64,000 nucleotides of DNA from NC2004 sp050874905 (GTDB lineage: Bacteria > Bacillota > Clostridia > Lachnospirales > Lachnospiraceae). This document shows positions 59,652 to 64,000 of this stretch, one piece after another (position 1 is the first letter of the stretch; each line of letters opens with the position of its first letter). The notes below the pieces were generated by a model. The model ran no database searches, was not told where the DNA came from, and worked only from the letters and a program-made list of their open reading frames with translations. Where the stretch lies: contig JBNMLP010000007.1 in assembly GCA_050874905.1 (NCBI GenBank), positions 1-64,000 of the forward strand. The letters run 5' to 3'. The translations under genes and the position numbers were made by a program.

Positions 59652-59746
59652 GGTAATCACCCCTCTGTTTTTCGTTTTTATACACTATATATATATCATA
59701 TTATAATCATTTATATAATTCAATAAAATTGTGCAGCAAAATAGTA

Positions 59747-60889
59747 TTACTCTCTCACCCCATACGTGCAGGCTTCTTCGCCATGCTCCATTGTCACCTG
59801 CTGCCCCGCAACAAAATCCAGCTCAGTAGTAAGTGCAATATCCTTATCAAGCTTCTTGTTATGGTAGCAGATAGCAAATTCATACGTTCCAGATGTAAGT
59901 GATGTCTTCATTTTCACATTGGTAATTACTGATTCTTCTCCGGAATCCGGCAGATTGACTGCCCCCTGATCCTCTATCTTACCATTACGACGAAGCTCAT
60001 AATGGGCATCCTCAATATCAGAAATAAAATCCGGTTGATTACATACTACGGAAATCTCTGCCTCTACTGTGCTCTTACTGCTTCCAAATATCGCATTCCC
60101 GTTTCCTGTAGAAAGTACGACCGTTGGATCAATATCAATTTCTGACAGCACCAAAAATCCGTCGTCTGTAACATTTTGTGTTTCTTTCTCATTGGTGATA
60201 CGGTATATGATCTGCTCTACGTTTGCAGTGAAAGGAAGTCTTGTGTTTCCTACATAATATTCCTGCTGTTCCTCCAGAGTAACAGAATACCGCTTTCCCT
60301 CTGTGGTTTCCAAAACGGCTTCTAGGGAAGCATCCTTTTCCTGCTTGATCGGCAGCACGGACAACATAACCTCCACCGTGTCATCCTCTTTCCGGTAATC
60401 TGTAACGGTATGTTTCACTTCCTGAAATACCTGATAGATTGGATCTGCAGTTTCTTCTCCATTGTCTGTATAAACATATTGTGGCGTGTTGTGAAGCTGT
60501 GACACTTCCTGCTTTAGATCATGGTATTTTATAAAGAGGAACAGCAGCCCGCAAAAAAGAATCACAATGACAACGATTCCCATCACTCCTGCCTTCTTTA
60601 AGGAAGCTATTTTTTCCGTCAGCTCCAGAAGCTGCGTCTGATCCTCCTCCTTGTCAGATGGTTCTTCCTTTTCCACGGTGGATGTTTCGTCCATCTCCTC
60701 CCGCAGCAATTCGTCCATTGTAATATGAAACAACTCACATAGTGCAACCAGCTTGGAAATCTCCGGCTTTGATGCGCCCGACTCCCATTTGGAGATGGAC
60801 TGACGGCTGACGGAAAGTGCATCCGCAAGCTGTTCCTGTGTCATTCCTGCTTTATTTCGATAATGATAGATTTTTTCTCCTAACTGCAT
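59747..60889 (-). CDS. XRE-family regulator with a transmembrane helix and an outside domain
   Basis: The 380-residue protein begins with an HTH of XRE type (residues 1-60: MTQEQLADALSVSRQSISKWE). An acidic linker and a transmembrane helix (GIVVIVILFCGLLFLFIKY) follow near residue 105. The remaining 255 residues lie outside and contain repeated beta strands, with a C-terminal part that looks immunoglobulin-like (DFISDIEDAHYELRRNGKI). Such one-component regulators carry a signal from outside directly to DNA. AAAGGAGG precedes ATG. The likely target is the lipoprotein operon downstream. Confidence 0.87.
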   Translation of the reverse strand: MQLGEKIYHYRNKAGMTQEQLADALSVSRQSISKWESGASKPEISKLVALCELFHITMDELLREEMDETSTVEKEEPSDKEEDQTQLLELTEKIASLKKAGVMGIVVIVILFCGLLFLFIKYHDLKQEVSQLHNTPQYVYTDNGEETADPIYQVFQEVKHTVTDYRKEDDTVEVMLSVLPIKQEKDASLEAVLETTEGKRYSVTLEEQQEYYVGNTRLPFTANVEQIIYRITNEKETQNVTDDGFLVLSEIDIDPTVVLSTGNGNAIFGSSKSTVEAEISVVCNQPDFISDIEDAHYELRRNGKIEDQGAVNLPDSGEESVITNVKMKTSLTSGTYEFAICYHNKKLDKDIALTTELDFVAGQQVTMEHGEEACTYGVRE

Positions 60890-61007
60890 ATGATGCCTCC
60901 TTTACGCTCTCGGATTTTCAATCAAATCGTAGCAAATTTCCAGAAAAAAGTCTATCAAGCAGACTAACTATTTTGTCAACTAATGGTTGCATGCCGCATT
61001 TTTACTG

Positions 61008-61041
61008 AAAAAAAGCAGGTCCTAAAGAAAGAACCTGCTTT
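61008..61041 (-). terminator. Rho-independent terminator after the CBM-type gene
   Basis: AAAGCAGGT (61012-61020) pairs with ACCTGCTTT (61033-61041), 12-base loop, followed on the minus strand by seven U residues. Confidence 0.85.
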
Positions 61042-61065
61042 TTCGATCTACTGGTATTTGATTTT

Positions 61066-62643
61066 TTATTTTACCTTTACGAGAGAGAAATCAGACAAAG
61101 TAATATCCGATGCCGGGGTATCTTCTCCATCGATCAATCCCATAGAAACAACAAATGTGATGTCATTTGCAGTTTCTTCTGTAACCGTAAACTCGCTGCT
61201 CACTTCCTTCTCTTTCTCTTTTGTAAGTGCAATGTCCGCTCCGCCATACCATGTATATCTGGTATTTAAAAAAGCGGCTTTAATCGTTCTGCTTTCTGTG
61301 GAAACAGCTTTAAATTTCAAACGGTAGGTTGCTCCCTGTTCCAGAACCAGATCTTTCTGTTTTAACTGCACGTTCCAATCTGCACTACCAACATTGGAAA
61401 TGTGATAGGTTACTGCTCCGTCTTCCACGACTGCTGCCGCTTCTGCCGGAGTACTGACAGCGTAAATGTCCCAATTGTCAGCACCATCTGCGAAGTTTCC
61501 GTTTTTCAATAATTCCTGACCTGCTTCCGGTGTTTCTATTTCCGGTTCTTCTGTTTCTTCTAATACAATGTTATCCACACAGACACGATGCTGGTCGGTA
61601 ATATCTCCGCCACCCAATGCAATATTGAACACAGACTGGGTATCGGTATCCTCCGTCATTTTAAATACTTTGCTGATATGTGTGTAGGCACCGTCCGTAC
61701 CATATGCCGTCAGATTCTTTGTCTCCTGCACATACGGTGTCCAATCCTCGTCATGCAGTGCATCATTTCTCTGGATGGCATACTGGATGCTCCGGTCGAT
61801 CGAACTTTTAATATCAAAGGAGATCTGGTACCATTTTCCGTTTTCCAATGCCACATCACTCTGCTTCAGCTGGATCTTCCACTCCTGATCCGCAGTTTTC
61901 TTGATCGTAAAATCCATTGCGTTATCTTCGTTTAAACTGTCCACCACATAGCTTGCGGAAGCACTTCCATCTACAAACACCTCAAAGCCGCTTGTTCCGG
62001 CATTAAAAGAACCGTTCTTAATAAGCGTATCTTCCACCAGACGAATGTCATCTACATAATACGTTCCTTTATTGGCAAATGTGATCTTAAAATCTTTGCT
62101 CTTTGCAAGGTCTTCCTCTGTAAGCTCCAACTTTTCGGCAATCGTCGTATTGCTGTCATCCTTTAACGTATAGGTGTATTCCTTACCTGCGATTGTAACA
62201 TGTATCACATTGCCATTCGCTCCCTGCACTTTCATGGACAACGCATACTTTCCTGCTGTTAACGGCAGTTCACTCTGAGAAACTGTTGCTCCTTCCTTCT
62301 CTACCTCTGCCTGCAGACGTCGTCCATCCTGCAATCCGGATACTTTAAAAGAGGCTTCTCCTGCACACGTCCAGTCTCCTAAACGTCCTTCGCCTTCCTG
62401 GAAAGATCCGTTATAAATATAGTTTCCATCTGCACGTACGGTCTTGTCATGATTTACTTCACCCTGTTTTATTTTTTCTATACGTACATGACTGATATGA
62501 ACCGTTGCCGTGGAAGCTGTATTTCCCAGGTTAAATTCCAGGCGGGAATTGGCATCATTTTCCTGCTCCATTGTGTAAGTGTAGCAGTAGGTCTGCTTTT
62601 CTTTCGTCAATGCTACCTCTGTATCATTTAAGTATACGTTGTC
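61066..62643 (-). pseudogene. 5'-truncated carbohydrate-binding-module (CBM4/9-like) protein
   Basis: The frame is open from 62643 to 61066 but opens after an in-frame TAA (62644-62646), with no ATG at the start and a sequence (DNVYLNDTEVALTKEK) typical of a module interior. The remaining about 525 codons hold a partial module and two or three complete CBM4/9-like beta-sandwich domains (NGSFQEGEGRLGDW, NGSFNAGTSGFEVF, NGNFADGADNWDIY). No catalytic domain, signal peptide or cell-wall anchor is present. It looks like the C-terminal remnant of a secreted glycoside hydrolase. A TTG at 62610 with AGAGG upstream could still start a shorter product. It lies opposite an AraC regulator, as functional sugar genes often do. 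Confidence 0.7.
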
Positions 62644-62747
62644 TTATGGTGATGTTATTGTCCCATGATAACGCATTTTTTAATATCGTTTTTCTATCTT
62701 TTTTATCATTTTTATGTTATATTCAAATTATAGAAAAGGAGGCTCTC

Positions 62748-63509
62748 ATGAATTACGAAAAAGAATTGATCTATCAGGAATATGTCCAGCGGGAAAACGA
62801 AATTCTGCATGCTCCCTACGACCCGGAATTTCGTTTCTATTCTGCGATCAAAGAGGGAAATGTTACCCTCGTAAAGGAACTTTGTAAAGAGCCGCTGATG
62901 GACAAGAAAGGATTAGGGCAGCTTTCCGGTAATGCTTTACAAAATTTTAAATATCATTTTGTCATCACTACCGCCATCGTTGCCCGCTACTGTATTGAAG
63001 GGGGAATGGAACTTCCTAAAGCATATAGTATCAGTGACTTTTATATCCAAAAGGCGGATCGGATGAAACGAATTGAAGATGTTTCCGCCCTGCATCCTGT
63101 TATGTGTCTGGATTACACCAGACGGATGCGCCAGCTTATTAAGAATAGTATTTGTTCCAAACCGATCGCACTTTGCATTGATTACATTTATGATCATCTG
63201 CATCAGAAGATCAGTGTCCCTATTCTGGCAGAATATGTAGGATTATCAGAAAATTATTTATCCCGGCTTTTCAAAAAAGAAATGAAGGTAAGCATCAGCC
63301 AGTATATTCTTAGTAAAAAAATTGATACTGCAAAAAACATGCTTACCTATTCTGATTATCCGATTTCTGAAATTTCTGCCACTTTGGCATTTTCCAGCCA
63401 AAGCTATTTTACGGAAATTTTCCGCAAGCATACCGGTATGACACCTATGCATTACCGAGCTTACTACTTCCGGTCTACGGAAATGGAAAAAAACCTCCAA
63501 ACAGAATAA
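62748..63509 (+). CDS. AraC-family transcriptional regulator
   Basis: The 253-residue protein has an N-terminal domain typical of Firmicute AraC regulators without a cupin (LHAPYDPEFRFYSAIKEGNV) and a C-terminal pair of HTH motifs. The first is ISVPILAEYVGLSENYLSRLFKKEM and the second is YPISEISATLAFSSQSYFTEIFRKHTGMTP, in the standard AraC spacing. AAAGGAGG precedes ATG. It probably controlled the divergent carbohydrate gene, now truncated. Confidence 0.93.
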   Translation: MNYEKELIYQEYVQRENEILHAPYDPEFRFYSAIKEGNVTLVKELCKEPLMDKKGLGQLSGNALQNFKYHFVITTAIVARYCIEGGMELPKAYSISDFYIQKADRMKRIEDVSALHPVMCLDYTRRMRQLIKNSICSKPIALCIDYIYDHLHQKISVPILAEYVGLSENYLSRLFKKEMKVSISQYILSKKIDTAKNMLTYSDYPISEISATLAFSSQSYFTEIFRKHTGMTPMHYRAYYFRSTEMEKNLQTE

Positions 63510-63538
63510 CGTTCTCTTACATCTGTTTGGAGGTTTTT
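63489..63538 (+). terminator. Rho-independent terminator overlapping the AraC stop codon
   Basis: A perfect 17-bp stem (63489-63505 with 63522-63538) ends in a run of five U residues. The left arm lies in the last codons of the gene. Confidence 0.93.
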
Positions 63539-63565
63539 CATATATACTTGGAGAGTTCTAATCAC

Positions 63566-64000
63566 CTAGTCCGTAGCTTGTTTTTTTATCACAGTAACTG
63601 TGCTGTCATCGTCAGGATCTTCTTTTTCATAGGAAATAGTATCGCTTTCCATATCTTTATCAGAAGATATGGACTGTATGACACGATCATTGTTTTTGTG
63701 ATCAACCGTAGCTTTTGCTTTAAATTGCAGATGTCCAAATAAACAGATCACACACATCATAACAAACAACAAAATAGAGATTCCCAGTTTTCTTTTTGGC
63801 TTTTTCATAATTACATTCATCCTTTCTTTTAATGAAGCATGGGAAGATCCAAATGGTTGCACAAGGGAAGAAACGGAATATCTTTGACTTTCTGTACAAC
63901 ATAGCAGGATGGTTTTTAAATAATCCTTTTTGAAGGAATCACCTAAGCTCTGTAACGTTTTCGCATCACAGGCAAGTTCACATTCCTGATCCATATAAAA
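63566..64000 (-). CDS. M56/BlaR1-type membrane protein, partial at the window edge
   Basis: The frame is open to the last base of the window, so the gene continues beyond 64000. It reads FYMDQECELACDAKTL, the short segment that follows the zinc motif of M56 (BlaR1/MecR1) metallopeptidases. Then come KDYLKTILLC and the segment SSLVQPFGSSHASLKERMNVIM, a transmembrane helix (LGISILLFVMMCVICLFG) and a short acidic tail. The zinc-binding HExxH lies outside the window. BlaR1-type proteins usually pair with a BlaI repressor, which would lie further upstream. Confidence 0.8.
   Translation of the reverse strand, partial: FYMDQECELACDAKTLQSLGDSFKKDYLKTILLCCTESQRYSVSSLVQPFGSSHASLKERMNVIMKKPKRKLGISILLFVMMCVICLFGHLQFKAKATVDHKNNDRVIQSISSDKDMESDTISYEKEDPDDDSTVTVIKKQATD

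Noticed and set aside
62571..62747. An N-terminal extension of the AraC gene to 62571
   Set aside because: It would run through the junction and the promoter region; the ATG at 62748 has a strong ribosome site and gives the normal length.
1..64000. CRISPR arrays, IS elements, prophage or integrative element genes
   Set aside because: No regularly spaced repeats, transposase, integrase or phage structural gene is visible in the translated frames or intergenic DNA.

Overview
The window looks like chromosome from an anaerobic Firmicute of class Clostridia, most probably a Lachnospiraceae-type gut bacterium. The basis is the moderately low GC, strong AGGAGG-type ribosome sites, sigma-A promoters, a DUF4317 gene, the long form of hibernation factor, BspA-type leucine-rich-repeat surface proteins, a feoA-feoA-feoB operon with a 43-residue FeoB-associated Cys-rich peptide, and an RF2 gene with a programmed frameshift. 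CheW, an MCP and a flagellin-like gene point to a motile lineage. Genus is not resolved. I see no IS element, prophage, CRISPR array or rRNA.

Layout. 1-4.0 kb: two tRNA-Ser genes, then rnz, an unknown membrane protein, tsaD and ispD, and a small zinc-ribbon gene. 4.1-11.7 kb: transketolase, then a tight minus-strand run of secreted protein, dCMP deaminase, tex, tsaE, tsaB and rimI (t6A synthesis and ribosomal modification). 11.9-18.1 kb: secA, prfB (+1 frameshift), cheW, hom, and hpf upstream. 18.3-28.7 kb: NlpC/P60 wall hydrolase, lspA, degV, an MCP operon with a lipoprotein and a small barrel-like protein, serine acetyltransferase, an oxidoreductase, a shortened flagellin-like protein, DUF4317 and a histidine phosphatase.

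28.7-35.4 kb is one six-gene operon: DHH phosphoesterase, Na+ symporter, nicotinate phosphoribosyltransferase, alpha/beta hydrolase, CysQ-like phosphatase, phosphonopyruvate decarboxylase. 35.6-44.1 kb holds two secreted LRR proteins, a degenerate sigma-70-like protein, gltX, a TPR protein and an AI-2E family permease. 44.1-51.6 kb is an iron region: feoA-feoA-feoB with a Fur-DNA-binding-domain-only protein, a FeoB-associated peptide 4 kb away, and a DtxR-type regulator. Both iron promoters carry nearly the same palindrome over the -10 box. A subtilase, an ECF S component, trpF and a CsoR-like repressor lie between.

51.6-64 kb: trkA-trkH potassium uptake, a YoaK-type membrane protein, an amino-acid ABC transporter whose binding domain is in permuted order, a coiled-coil protein, a lipoprotein, a membrane-bound XRE regulator, a 5'-truncated carbohydrate-binding gene facing an AraC regulator, and the end of an M56/BlaR1-type gene cut by the window edge.

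Most of the window is ordinary housekeeping. The observations most worth following are the permuted binding-protein/permease fusion, the shared operator that appears to link the iron genes, the Fur-DNA-binding-domain protein after feoB, the degenerate sigma-like protein, and the flagellin-like protein without canonical ends.
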